A DNA stretch of 42,728 bases from Clostridiales bacterium (GTDB taxonomy: Bacteria > Bacillota > Clostridia > Christensenellales > Aristaeellaceae), in the NCBI GenBank assembly GCA_019420065.1, contig JAHZHX010000004.1, positions 30,000 to 72,727 of the forward strand. Direction: 5' to 3'. The notes under the pieces are model-generated. The model was not told the DNA's origin, did not search any database, and saw nothing but the letters and a program-made list of their open reading frames with translations. Numbering within the stretch: the first letter of the stretch is position 1; each line of letters opens with the position of its first letter. Of this stretch, positions 16,381 to 23,126 are shown in pieces. Both the position numbers and the translations under genes were made by a program.

Positions 16381-17457
16381 ATGACGGAGCGAAGAGGGGA
16401 AAGGCGCAGGGTTCTGGCGGCATTTTGGCTGCGGGCGGTATGCTTTGCCATGCTGCTGTTTGGGGTGCTCAGCTATGTATGCTATGTGCTTACGCCCAAG
16501 CATGATTATGGCATTTGCAGCATGCTGAATCTGTACCGTCAGCCCCGGAACAGCGTGGACGTGCTGGCCGTGGGCACGAGCATTGCCTATGCGGGCGTCA
16601 ATACCAACGTGCTGTGGTCGGAATACGGTATTGCTTCCTATAACCTGTGCAGCGCCGAGCAGCCTTTCTGGATCAGCTTCTATATGCTGCGGGAGGCGCT
16701 GAAAATGCAGCGGCCCAAGGTGATTGTGCTGGATGCAAAGCCGGCCATTTATCCCAACGATTATACCGCGCGGGGCCGTATCATCCTGTCAACCTATGGG
16801 ATTCTGTCGCCCGAAAACCGGCTGGGGGCGATCGCCGCCTGTGTGGAACGGCCCCGGGACGCGCTGCCGTTTATCCTGGCGCTGCCGCAGATCCACAGCA
16901 ATTATAAAACCGTTACCACGCGTGATCTTGTTTTTCCGCCCGATAACGGCGGGCGCGGCAGAAAATGGAAGGGATATATTGAGGAGGATGCGGTGGAGCA
17001 TCACAGCCGCCCGTCGCTGGCGTGGAGCAGCGTGCGCCGCAGCATGAACGCGCGCGAGGAAGAATATGTGCGCAAAATCTTCGAACTGGCCAATGCCGAA
17101 GGAATCCCGCTGCTGCTGGTGGGCATGCCCAATCCCGACTATGCCAACGATCATCTGTATTTCAACAGCTTGTGGAGCATTGCCGCGGAATACGGCATTG
17201 AGGGAATCAACTACAACGAGCCTTCTCTGCGCTATGGGCTGCGGTATTCCAGCGATTTTGCGGACTGGCAGCATCTGAACGTAAAAGGCAGCATGACGTT
17301 TTCGCGCCGGCTGGGCGAGGACTTGAAGGCGCGGTATGATTTGTGCGACCATCGCGGCGATGCGGCGTATGCCAGCTATGATGATTGCGCGAAAGAATGG
17401 TATGCGAAATGTACAGAGTTTGAATCCTATGGAAAGAGAACGGAGGAAGCGCTATGA
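16381..17457 (+). CDS. DltD-like SGNH-fold acyl-transfer protein
   Basis: This encodes 358 residues from the ATG at 16381. An N-terminal membrane anchor lies at about 14-36. The extracytoplasmic part has the SGNH catalytic set: Ser67 in VGTSIAYAG, and Asp295-x-x-His298 in DWQHLN, matching the Ser and DxxH arrangement of DltD. DltD is thought to take part in the outer transfer of the acyl group from DltB to the polymer; other SGNH partners of MBOATs (AlgJ/AlgX) do the same for acetyl groups. It is separated by 10 bases from the MBOAT gene and overlaps the next ligase gene as ATGA. The similarity to classical DltD outside the catalytic motifs looks low, so the acceptor may differ. Confidence 0.82.
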   Translation: MTERRGERRRVLAAFWLRAVCFAMLLFGVLSYVCYVLTPKHDYGICSMLNLYRQPRNSVDVLAVGTSIAYAGVNTNVLWSEYGIASYNLCSAEQPFWISFYMLREALKMQRPKVIVLDAKPAIYPNDYTARGRIILSTYGILSPENRLGAIAACVERPRDALPFILALPQIHSNYKTVTTRDLVFPPDNGGRGRKWKGYIEEDAVEHHSRPSLAWSSVRRSMNAREEEYVRKIFELANAEGIPLLLVGMPNPDYANDHLYFNSLWSIAAEYGIEGINYNEPSLRYGLRYSSDFADWQHLNVKGSMTFSRRLGEDLKARYDLCDHRGDAAYASYDDCAKEWYAKCTEFESYGKRTEEAL

Positions 17458-18962
17458 TGACAAACATGCTGGAAGACCTGGAAAAAACAGCGGCGCGGGT
17501 ACCGGATCGTGTTGCCTTCTATGACGACAGTGAAAAAATGACGTTTGCTCAGCTGCGGCAGACAGCGCAGCGCATCGGCAGCGCCCTGTCCGTGCGTGTA
17601 CAGCCGCGCGCGTTTGTGGCCCTGCTGCTGGACGTGCGCAGCATCCGCAATATTCCTGCGCTGTACGGCGTGCTGTATGCGGGCTGCGCTTATGCGCCGC
17701 TGGACATTACCATGCCGCCGGAACGGCTGCGGATGATTCTGGAGCTGCTGTCTCCGGCGATGATCCTGTCGGATGAAAAAGGGAAAAATGCACTGGCGGC
17801 GCTGGCGGACTGCCGCATTCCCAGCATCGATTATGCGGAAGCTGCGGCTGCGCCCGTGGAAAAAGCGGCGCTTGACCGCGTTCGCGGCCAAAGCCGGGCC
17901 ATGGATCCCATGTCGGTTTTGTATACCAGCGGTTCGACGGGGATCCCCAAAGGCTCTGTGCAGACGCATGACAGCTATATCCACTGGACGCAGGCGACCA
18001 TTGACGTGTATCAGCTGGATGAAAATACGGTGTTTGGCAACCAGTCGCCTTTCTTTTATGCAAATTCGATCATTGATATTTTTCCGCCCGTGGCGCTGGG
18101 GGCGACGGTGTATTTGCTGCCGCAAGGCGTGCTCACCTTCCCCAAAAAGCTGATCGCCTGCCTGAACGAGCGGCACGTGACCGAGCTGACCATGACGCCT
18201 TCGAGCTTTATCAGCGTGGCCAATTCGGGCGCGCTGACGAAGGGCTGCCTTCCGGAACTGAAATGGGGCATCATGTCGGGCGAGCCCATGCCCTGGCAGC
18301 CGCTGCAAACGTGGATGGAAGCGGCTCCGGCTGCCGGATGGTGGAATTTTTATGGTTCTACGGAAATGTTTTCCGTTGCGGTCGGCAGGATTGAAAAGCT
18401 TTATCAGGGCGGAGACCGTTTGCCGGTTGGCAAGGTGTTTGACGCCGTACAGCTTCTGTTCCTGGACGAGGAGGGAAAAGAGGTCTCGCCGGGTGAGCCG
18501 GGGGAAATGTATGCGTCCAGCCCGTGGGTGGCCAGCGGCTATCATCGGGATGCGGAGCGCACGGCGGCTTCCTGGGTTGACAACCTTTTGGGCGGCGGCA
18601 AACGTTTTTACCGCAGCGGCGATATTGGCCGCCTGACGGAGGACGGGCAGCTGATGGTGCTGGGGCGGCGGGATACGCAGATCAAGCACATGGGCTATCG
18701 GATGGAGCTGGGCGAGGTGGAAGCGGCGCTGCGCATGGTTCCGGGGTGGGCGGATGGCTGCGTATTGTTCCAGAAAGAAACGGGCCAGATTTTCTGCTTC
18801 TATACGGGGGCGCTGAACGAGAAGGAGCTGCGGCGCGCGCTGCGGGAGCGCCTGGCGCGTTATATGCTGCCGGATGTGTTTGTGCATCTGGATGAAATGC
18901 CCCATACCGCCAGCATGAAGCTGGATCGCGCGGCGCTGGTGGAAATGATGCGGCAGAATTAA
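17454..18962 (+). CDS. Second adenylate-forming ligase, DltA paralogue with altered substrate pocket
   Basis: This encodes 502 residues, clearly homologous to the DltA-like protein of the same operon. The ATP motifs are intact: TSGSTGIPKG (from 158), YGSTE, a GDIG hinge, GYRMELGEVE, and Lys489 in SMKLDR. In an ungapped comparison the amino-group-binding Asp200 of the first ligase is Ala203 here (FFYANS), and the pocket Cys272 is Ser275 (IMSGEPMP). Loss of that Asp is a known mark of adenylation domains that activate acids without an alpha-amino group. It may therefore load a different acyl group, such as a hydroxy acid or simple carboxylate, onto the shared carrier (inference). The start overlaps the DltD-like gene (ATGA). 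Confidence 0.85.
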   Translation: MMTNMLEDLEKTAARVPDRVAFYDDSEKMTFAQLRQTAQRIGSALSVRVQPRAFVALLLDVRSIRNIPALYGVLYAGCAYAPLDITMPPERLRMILELLSPAMILSDEKGKNALAALADCRIPSIDYAEAAAAPVEKAALDRVRGQSRAMDPMSVLYTSGSTGIPKGSVQTHDSYIHWTQATIDVYQLDENTVFGNQSPFFYANSIIDIFPPVALGATVYLLPQGVLTFPKKLIACLNERHVTELTMTPSSFISVANSGALTKGCLPELKWGIMSGEPMPWQPLQTWMEAAPAAGWWNFYGSTEMFSVAVGRIEKLYQGGDRLPVGKVFDAVQLLFLDEEGKEVSPGEPGEMYASSPWVASGYHRDAERTAASWVDNLLGGGKRFYRSGDIGRLTEDGQLMVLGRRDTQIKHMGYRMELGEVEAALRMVPGWADGCVLFQKETGQIFCFYTGALNEKELRRALRERLARYMLPDVFVHLDEMPHTASMKLDRAALVEMMRQN

Positions 18963-18964
18963 AA

Positions 18965-19009
18965 AAGCGGGGCATGACGGCCGGCTTGGACGGCGGTTAT
19001 GCCCCGTTT
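18965..19009. terminator. Bidirectional terminator after the dlt-like operon
   Basis: CGGGGCAT and ATGCCCCG pair and extend with A/T pairs outward (AAAAAAG on the left, TTTG on the right) around a 23-base loop. It separates this operon from the convergent CPBP protease gene. Confidence 0.75.
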
Positions 19010-19019
19010 GCTGATGCGC

Positions 19020-19739
19020 TTACCGGGCAGGCTTCGCGTGCTGCCGGTATATCCACAGCGCGTACAACAGGGAAACGGCGGTAATCACAATAGAGACAAT
19101 CAGCGTGTGCCGCAGAGAGTTTTCGGCGGCAAAGGTGCTCAGGGTATTGATTGCGCTGTGGGCCGCAATGCAGGGAAGCAGACTGCCGGAATAATGGAAA
19201 ATGAGCGTGAAGAGAAGGCCGAGCGCCGTGGCGCTGCCGATTTGTATCAGGGTTGCGGGCAGCGGCGCGCCGCCCAGCAGATTGACGATGTGCCCAATGC
19301 CAAAGGTCAGACTGGAAATAAGGACGGCCTGCCTCACGTTTTCCTTGCACAGCGCTTTGAAAAGGAAGCCGCGGAAAAGCACCTCTTCAATAAAACCGAC
19401 GCACAGCATGCTGACGGCATACAATGCCGTTTCCAGGCCGGAACGGGAAATCGCAAGGTCGCCCCAAAGATTGACCGAGGAAATCAGGATCAGAGGCAGG
19501 AAGCAAAGGTACTGCTTACAGCCTGTTTGGATTTTTTGCAGGCCGTATTTTCCGCCCAGGCCATTTTTGCATATCCAGAAGGCAAGCAAACACGCCATGC
19601 CTATGGCCAGCGGCGCGGTAAGGAGCTTGACCGTGCCCATATCGGCAGAGAGACTGTCCGCCAGGCTGAAGAGCACAACGTAAGCGGCGATCCATAGCAA
19701 CGAAAAGGTCAGTTCGTTTTTGCGGTACAGACGGGTCAT
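19020..19739 (-). CDS. CPBP-family intramembrane metalloprotease
   Basis: This encodes 239 residues with about seven hydrophobic helices. It has the CAAX protease/bacteriocin-processing (CPBP, Abi) motifs: FIEEVLFRGFLF (the EExxxR motif), LTFGIGHIVN (the FxxxH motif) and a late HSAIN. These supply the metal-binding Glu/His residues within the membrane. Bacterial members serve in bacteriocin self-immunity or peptide processing; the substrate here is unknown. The start overlaps the stop of the TetR gene as ATGA, so it is controlled from the TetR promoter and is probably the regulator's target. Confidence 0.88.
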   Translation of the reverse strand: MTRLYRKNELTFSLLWIAAYVVLFSLADSLSADMGTVKLLTAPLAIGMACLLAFWICKNGLGGKYGLQKIQTGCKQYLCFLPLILISSVNLWGDLAISRSGLETALYAVSMLCVGFIEEVLFRGFLFKALCKENVRQAVLISSLTFGIGHIVNLLGGAPLPATLIQIGSATALGLLFTLIFHYSGSLLPCIAAHSAINTLSTFAAENSLRHTLIVSIVITAVSLLYALWIYRQHAKPAR

Positions 19740-20302
19740 GGCTGTTCCTCCTTGGCGGCATAGATCATGCCAATAAGAATTGATTCCAGGTCTGCGGAGA
19801 TTGTCTCTTCATCATAGTGCATAGCATTGTTGGCAAGCATGCTTGCGTAACCATGCACAAAGAGAAATAAAGCTTGAAAGATGCGCTGCGCCTGCTGTGG
19901 CGGAACGCCTGCCATTTCGCTGACGGTGGACAGGATGGGGGCCGTTTCCTCAGCGCCTATCAGCTCAGAGAGGCTTTTGTTGGCAAACTCATTGCTTTGA
20001 AAGAGCAGCTGAAAAAGATGCTTTTCTGTTTGCGCAAAACGGATATAGGCCAACCCGACGGCGAGCAAAGGGTTTTCGCCTTGCGGAGCCATGATACAGG
20101 CGGTATGATAGGCGTCCGCCTTTTGATATACCGCTTTTTTCAGCGCTTCAATCGTTTTAAAATGATACATGACGGGCTGCGTGGAGCAGCCAAGCCGCTG
20201 CGCGACGGCACGGGCGTTGACGCAGGAGATTCCGCGCTCCCGCGCGAGGGCAAAGGCGGCTTCCACCGCCATTTCTTTGGTGATTCTTGTTTGAGGCGGC
20301 AT
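19736..20302 (-). CDS. TetR/AcrR-family transcriptional repressor
   Basis: This encodes 188 residues. The N-terminal HTH reads ALARERGISCVNARAVAQRLGCSTQPVMYHF, followed by an all-helical ligand-binding and dimer domain. RBS GGAGGG lies 5 bases before the ATG at 20302. The gene leads a two-gene operon with the CPBP protease. A perfect consensus promoter and two overlapping palindromes lie directly upstream, the classic arrangement for autorepression. Ligand unknown. Confidence 0.92.
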   Translation of the reverse strand: MPPQTRITKEMAVEAAFALARERGISCVNARAVAQRLGCSTQPVMYHFKTIEALKKAVYQKADAYHTACIMAPQGENPLLAVGLAYIRFAQTEKHLFQLLFQSNEFANKSLSELIGAEETAPILSTVSEMAGVPPQQAQRIFQALFLFVHGYASMLANNAMHYDEETISADLESILIGMIYAAKEEQP

Positions 20303-20318
20303 AGCATCCCTCCAATAA

Positions 20319-20337
20319 ATAACATGCGTTATATAAC
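20319..20337. promoter_or_regulatory. Palindromic operator, probable TetR binding site
   Basis: ATAAC-ATGC-GTTAT (20319-20332) overlaps the perfect palindrome GTTATATAAC (20328-20337). They lie at the expected transcription start, just downstream of the -10, where a bound repressor would block initiation. Confidence 0.65.
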
Positions 20338-20341
20338 TGAC

Positions 20342-20370
20342 ATTATAATTAAAAGAGGATATATTGTCAA
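20342..20370 (-). promoter_or_regulatory. Consensus promoter of the TetR-CPBP operon
   Basis: On the minus strand: TTGACA, a 17-base spacer, then TATAAT, a full match to the sigma-A consensus. Confidence 0.9.
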
Positions 20371-20425
20371 GTGCTTTGTATATAAAAAACGGAAAAAGAC
20401 GGCCTCTTTTAACAACATCTGCCCT

Positions 20426-20489
20426 GCGGCTTTAGTTATACGAAAAAACAGCTTGTCATGGAACATGATACCATGCAAGCTGTTTTTTA
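20426..20489. terminator. Terminator repeat, copy 1
   Basis: AACAGCTTG/CAAGCTGTT and CATGG/CCATG form a stem around AACATGATA, flanked by A6 on the left and T6 on the right. On the minus strand it ends the antitoxin/PIN transcript. Together with the 13 bases GCGGCTTTAGTTA on its left it is repeated at 21110-21172. Confidence 0.8.
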
Positions 20490-20524
20490 ATCCACTGAAT
20501 TTGACGCTTATGCTGTGCTTTTCT

Positions 20525-20725
20525 TCACATTTTTTCGGGTCCTTGAATTGCATTCAAACAAAGAAATTCTGCCGGCGTCATGATATTTGAGTGCTTCAAG
20601 TCATTTTGCTCGCATATCAAACCGTGATTTGGGTAAGAGGCAGCTTTTACATAGGCGAGATACGGCGTGCTGCTTGTATTCAATGCTGCGGATATGAGGA
20701 CATTCGTATCAATCAGAATCCTCAT
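20525..20725 (-). pseudogene. PIN-domain toxin gene with internal in-frame deletion
   Basis: This encodes 66 residues, about half the length of PIN toxins of this type. Residues 1-40 are a normal N-terminus (MRILIDTNVLISAAL with the first acidic ligand, then a GLICEQ strand). They jump directly to the normal C-terminal end LKHSNIMTPAEFL. The middle, which in intact relatives carries the other catalytic Asp residues (the usual DxxIxxGDxDF strand), is absent. The product should have no nuclease activity. Start and stop overlap the antitoxin as in an intact toxin-antitoxin pair, so the deletion looks secondary. It could still be expressed as a folding remnant or antitoxin-binding decoy. Confidence 0.75.
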
Positions 20726-20997
20726 TCATCGTCATCCTCATTCCTTAATTCTTTTATAAGCGTCATCACGTCGTCGTCGTTCATAAGGCCAGCGCGCTGT
20801 GCCTCGCCGGCCATCTCCTGTTGGAGCATTTGCATAGCGTATACGGCGGAATTGACAATGCGAACCGTACCGCCTTCGACGATAAAGGAAATGCGGTCGC
20901 CGCTGGATACGCCAAGCACTTCGCGCACGTCTTTGGGAATTGTCACCTGCCCTTTTGCCATGACCTTGGCATTGTCGATAAATGTATTTGCCAACAT
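20722..20997 (-). CDS. AbrB/MazE-family antitoxin
   Basis: This encodes 91 residues. The swapped-hairpin AbrB DNA-binding domain is seen as VMAKGQVTIPKDVREVLGVSSGDRISFIVEGGTVRIV (about 12-48). An acidic C-terminal tail (ELRNEDDDE) is typical of the toxin-binding end. AGGAGG lies 9 bases before the ATG. Its stop overlaps the PIN gene start. Antitoxins of this kind repress their own promoter, and a perfect palindrome sits at the predicted transcription start. With the PIN partner apparently inactive, it may persist as an orphan antitoxin that could neutralise related toxins elsewhere (inference). Confidence 0.88.
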   Translation of the reverse strand: MLANTFIDNAKVMAKGQVTIPKDVREVLGVSSGDRISFIVEGGTVRIVNSAVYAMQMLQQEMAGEAQRAGLMNDDDVMTLIKELRNEDDDE

Positions 20998-21024
20998 ATC
21001 TGTTAACCTCCTGACGTATGGAAA

Positions 21025-21040
21025 GTAGGGAAAACCCTAC
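21025..21040. promoter_or_regulatory. Palindromic operator of the antitoxin gene
   Basis: GTAGGG-AAAA-CCCTAC is a perfect 6-bp inverted repeat immediately downstream of the -10 box, at the likely transcription start. It suits autoregulation by the AbrB-type antitoxin. Confidence 0.6.
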
Positions 21041-21043
21041 TCT

Positions 21044-21072
21044 ATTATATGCGATTTCATATTGAAAATCAA
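21044..21072 (-). promoter_or_regulatory. Promoter of the antitoxin/PIN genes
   Basis: On the minus strand: TTGATT, a 17-base spacer, then TATAAT. Confidence 0.75.
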
Positions 21073-21109
21073 ATGTAATTTTTGGGAAATACCTTATGGC
21101 GGTTGCTTT

Positions 21110-21172
21110 GCGGCTTTAGTTAATAAAAAAAACAACTTGCTATGGGAGATGATACCATGCAAGTTGCTTTTA
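21110..21172. terminator. Terminator repeat, copy 2
   Basis: CAACTTG/CAAGTTG and TATGG/CCATG form a stem around GAGATGATA, with an A-run on the left that gives a T-run on the minus strand. It overlaps the stop codon of the XRE gene at 21170 and terminates it. Compared with copy 1 one stem pair has changed from G-C to A-T on both sides, preserving pairing. Confidence 0.8.
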
Positions 21173-21475
21173 CTTGATAGTTTTGATAAAGGCTAAAAGA
21201 AGCTCCTGCTGTTGCTCAGACAACGTTGACCAATTAAGCAATATTTCTCTTTGTTTTTGTGTTAGTGAAACTACCTCATTGCTATCAGCAAAAAATTGCG
21301 ATAAAGTAATTCCTAAACCGTTACAAATTTTTTCTAAGGAAACGATGGTAGGCTGCTGATTCTTACGATACCACGTAGAAATTGTAGATTGTGTAATGCC
21401 AGCGCGAACAGCTAATTCATATTCAGACCAACCGCGCTGCAAACGCAATCTGGTAATTTCATCAAGGATATTCAT
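21170..21475 (-). CDS. XRE-family HTH regulator, copy 1
   Basis: This encodes 101 residues from the ATG at 21475, which follows GGAGGTGGAGG; a GTG four codons upstream is in frame but touches the RBS. The HTH is RGWSEYELAVRAGITQSTISTWYRKNQQPTI (about 15-45), followed by the LEKICNGLGITLSQFF helix common to phage-type and SinR-like repressors, and a helical C-terminus with LTQKQREILLNWSTLSEQQQELLLAFI. It is a close paralogue of the gene at 21572-21892, so one likely arose by tandem duplication. Both are minus-strand genes in an AT-rich patch. No neighbouring phage genes are seen. Target unknown. Confidence 0.88.
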   Translation of the reverse strand: MNILDEITRLRLQRGWSEYELAVRAGITQSTISTWYRKNQQPTIVSLEKICNGLGITLSQFFADSNEVVSLTQKQREILLNWSTLSEQQQELLLAFIKTIK

Positions 21476-21547
21476 AATTGCCTCCACCTCCTTAGCGTTT
21501 ATTTACATGATTAGTATACTTCAAACAAAATATATACAAATAGTTCG

Positions 21548-21575
21548 ATAAGACGTATAAAAACTAACGTCTTAT
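21548..21575. repeat. Inverted repeat between the two XRE genes
   Basis: ATAAGACGT and ACGTCTTAT are perfect 9-bp arms with a 10-base AT-rich loop. The right arm overlaps the stop codon of XRE copy 2, and the element lies upstream of the putative promoter of copy 1. No strong T-run follows, so it may be an operator or a weak terminator. Confidence 0.6.
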
Positions 21576-21892
21576 AATTGAGGACGATTCATATTTTTGA
21601 GCAAATCTGCTATAAGCTTTTTTTGAATTGTATCTAAGGCCGACCAGTTATCCAACATTTCTTTTTGTTCTGGAGTCAAAAAAACGGAGTCTTCGCTTTC
21701 AACAAAAAACTGAGATAGCGTTATTCCCAATCCCTTACATACCTTATCCAAGGTTTGGATTGTTGGTACTTGATTCTTGCGATACCATGTCGAAATAGTC
21801 GATTGAGTTAAACCAGAATGCTTTGCTAATTCGTATTCTGACCAACCATGTTGCAGTCGCAATTTTGTTATTTCTTGCAGTACATCTTTCAT
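21572..21892 (-). CDS. XRE-family HTH regulator, copy 2
   Basis: This encodes 106 residues from the ATG at 21892, preceded by GGGTGAG; an ATG at 21904 is in frame but has no RBS, and the position matches the start of copy 1. It has the same HTH (HGWSEYELAKHSGLTQSTISTWYRKNQVPTI) and the same GLGITLSQFF segment as copy 1. The C-terminal half diverges (FLTPEQKEMLDNWSALDTIQKKLIADLLKN). It is divergently oriented from the SLOG-like/sigma-4 gene at 22003, with about 110 bases between them, so it may regulate that gene as well as itself (inference). Confidence 0.87.
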   Translation of the reverse strand: MKDVLQEITKLRLQHGWSEYELAKHSGLTQSTISTWYRKNQVPTIQTLDKVCKGLGITLSQFFVESEDSVFLTPEQKEMLDNWSALDTIQKKLIADLLKNMNRPQL

Positions 21893-21940
21893 GATCTCAC
21901 CCATAATTCGTAATCACATATATTATGCACTGCAATTAAC

Positions 21941-21969
21941 TTGAATATTAGCTGGTTATGCAGTATAAT
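21941..21969 (+). promoter_or_regulatory. Promoter of the SLOG-like/sigma-4 gene
   Basis: TTGAAT, a 17-base spacer, then TATAAT. TTATGCA occurs twice nearby (about 21924 and 21957), once inside the spacer, and could be a binding site for the divergently encoded XRE protein. Confidence 0.8.
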
Positions 21970-22002
21970 TTTTAACGATACAACGTACTACGAAAGAAGG
22001 GA

Positions 22003-23118
22003 ATGATTAAGATTATTACTTGCAGCTTTCTCGGCCATGGAACCGTATACGACAGCGCTGTGGATGGCTTGCTGTCGGCCTGCATCAAAAGGCTGGTGCG
22101 GCAGAATGATGAAGTGACCTTTCTCTTTTACCGCAACGGCGCGTTTTATGACCGCTGCCTGTATGCCGCCCTGGCCGCCAGGCAGCATAACCCGCAAAAG
22201 AAAATTGTCATTGCCTGCATTGCCGGGGCGCGGTGGGAGCAGCCCTGCTTCCCCGACTGGCTGATCGACCGCGTGATTGAAACGCCGCCGGAGATCGCGG
22301 CGCTGGGCGACCAAAATCCCCTGGCGCTTTTTCGGCAGACCGAGCGGTGGATGCTGCGGCAATCCACGCATCTGATTGCCTACCTGTATCCCGGTTTGCG
22401 CGACCCGCAAAGCCGGCTGCTTGCCTTTGCGAAAAAATGCGGACTGACGGTTTGCGACGTGACAAGCCAGGAGACTGCCGCCTTCATTGCGCAAAGCGTG
22501 GAGGAGCTGCCGCAGAAGGAAAGGTTTGTCGTGCGGCAGCGCTATGAGGGAATCATGCGGAAGGAGACCGGCAGGCTGCTGGGATTGACCGTTTCAGAGG
22601 TGCAAAGGGTTTTGCGGACGGCGCTTGGCCTGCTGCGCCGGGCGCTTGAGGAGCGCGAGGCGTGCGGGCCGGCCCCGATGAGCTGCGGCGTTTTTAACCT
22701 GGGGCCGGCCACGCCGGAGGGGCTGAAAAGGTTTGAGGACATTGTGCTGTTCCTGCTGGACAGATACCCGATCAGGCGGTTTGAGATTTCCTCGGAATAC
22801 TGTTATTCGCAATATGCGCGCGTACTGGTCGAAATTGCGGAGGAATGGCCGAACGAGCCGATACAGCTTGTGGCCATTGCGCATCGGGATGAAGCGCTTG
22901 TCCCGTGCTGCCATGCGGTGGAGCATATCGACCTGCAGCTGAAGCGTGCGTCCTCCTGGCCATTAAGAAAGGCGAAGGCGATCATTGACCGGACGGATTT
23001 CTGCATCTGCATGGCGCAGGGCGTCTTTTTGACGGAAAGCATTAAGAACTATCTGCAACAAAAGGCAAACAACGTAGCGTTTGGCGTGGATGGGAAGCTA
23101 TGGGAGCATAGGCCGTAA
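22003..23118 (+). CDS. SLOG-like / sigma-70 region 4-like / SLOG-like fusion protein
   Basis: This encodes 371 residues. Residues 1-155 resemble the Rossmann-like SLOG superfamily (DUF1273/YpsA-like): ITCSFLGHGTVYD, then FLFYRNGAFYDRCLYAAL, an IVIACIAG strand, RWMLRQSTHLIAYLYPG and a closing LAFAKKCGLTVCDV. Residues about 164-216 look like a sigma-70 region 4 helix-turn-helix (ELPQKERFVVRQRYEG ... TGRLLGLTVSEVQRVLRTALGLLRRAL). Residues 225-371 look like a second, degenerate SLOG-like unit (SCGVFNLGPATPEGL ... RRFEISSEY ... IDRTDFCICMA). SLOG domains bind or process nucleotide-derived ligands, so a ligand-gated DNA-binding protein is possible. The domain calls are by eye. AAGAAGGGA precedes the ATG. 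It is monocistronic. Confidence 0.7.
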   Translation: MIKIITCSFLGHGTVYDSAVDGLLSACIKRLVRQNDEVTFLFYRNGAFYDRCLYAALAARQHNPQKKIVIACIAGARWEQPCFPDWLIDRVIETPPEIAALGDQNPLALFRQTERWMLRQSTHLIAYLYPGLRDPQSRLLAFAKKCGLTVCDVTSQETAAFIAQSVEELPQKERFVVRQRYEGIMRKETGRLLGLTVSEVQRVLRTALGLLRRALEEREACGPAPMSCGVFNLGPATPEGLKRFEDIVLFLLDRYPIRRFEISSEYCYSQYARVLVEIAEEWPNEPIQLVAIAHRDEALVPCCHAVEHIDLQLKRASSWPLRKAKAIIDRTDFCICMAQGVFLTESIKNYLQQKANNVAFGVDGKLWEHRP

Positions 23119-23126
23119 TACAAAAA

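Noticed and set aside
13170..18962. Non-ribosomal peptide synthetase cluster
   Set aside because: Two adenylation enzymes and a carrier are present, but there is no condensation or thioesterase domain. The MBOAT and DltD-like genes between them point to polymer acylation.
20591..21028. 145-codon plus-strand frame over the toxin-antitoxin genes
   Set aside because: It is antisense to the antitoxin, lacks an RBS, and its residues show no family features.
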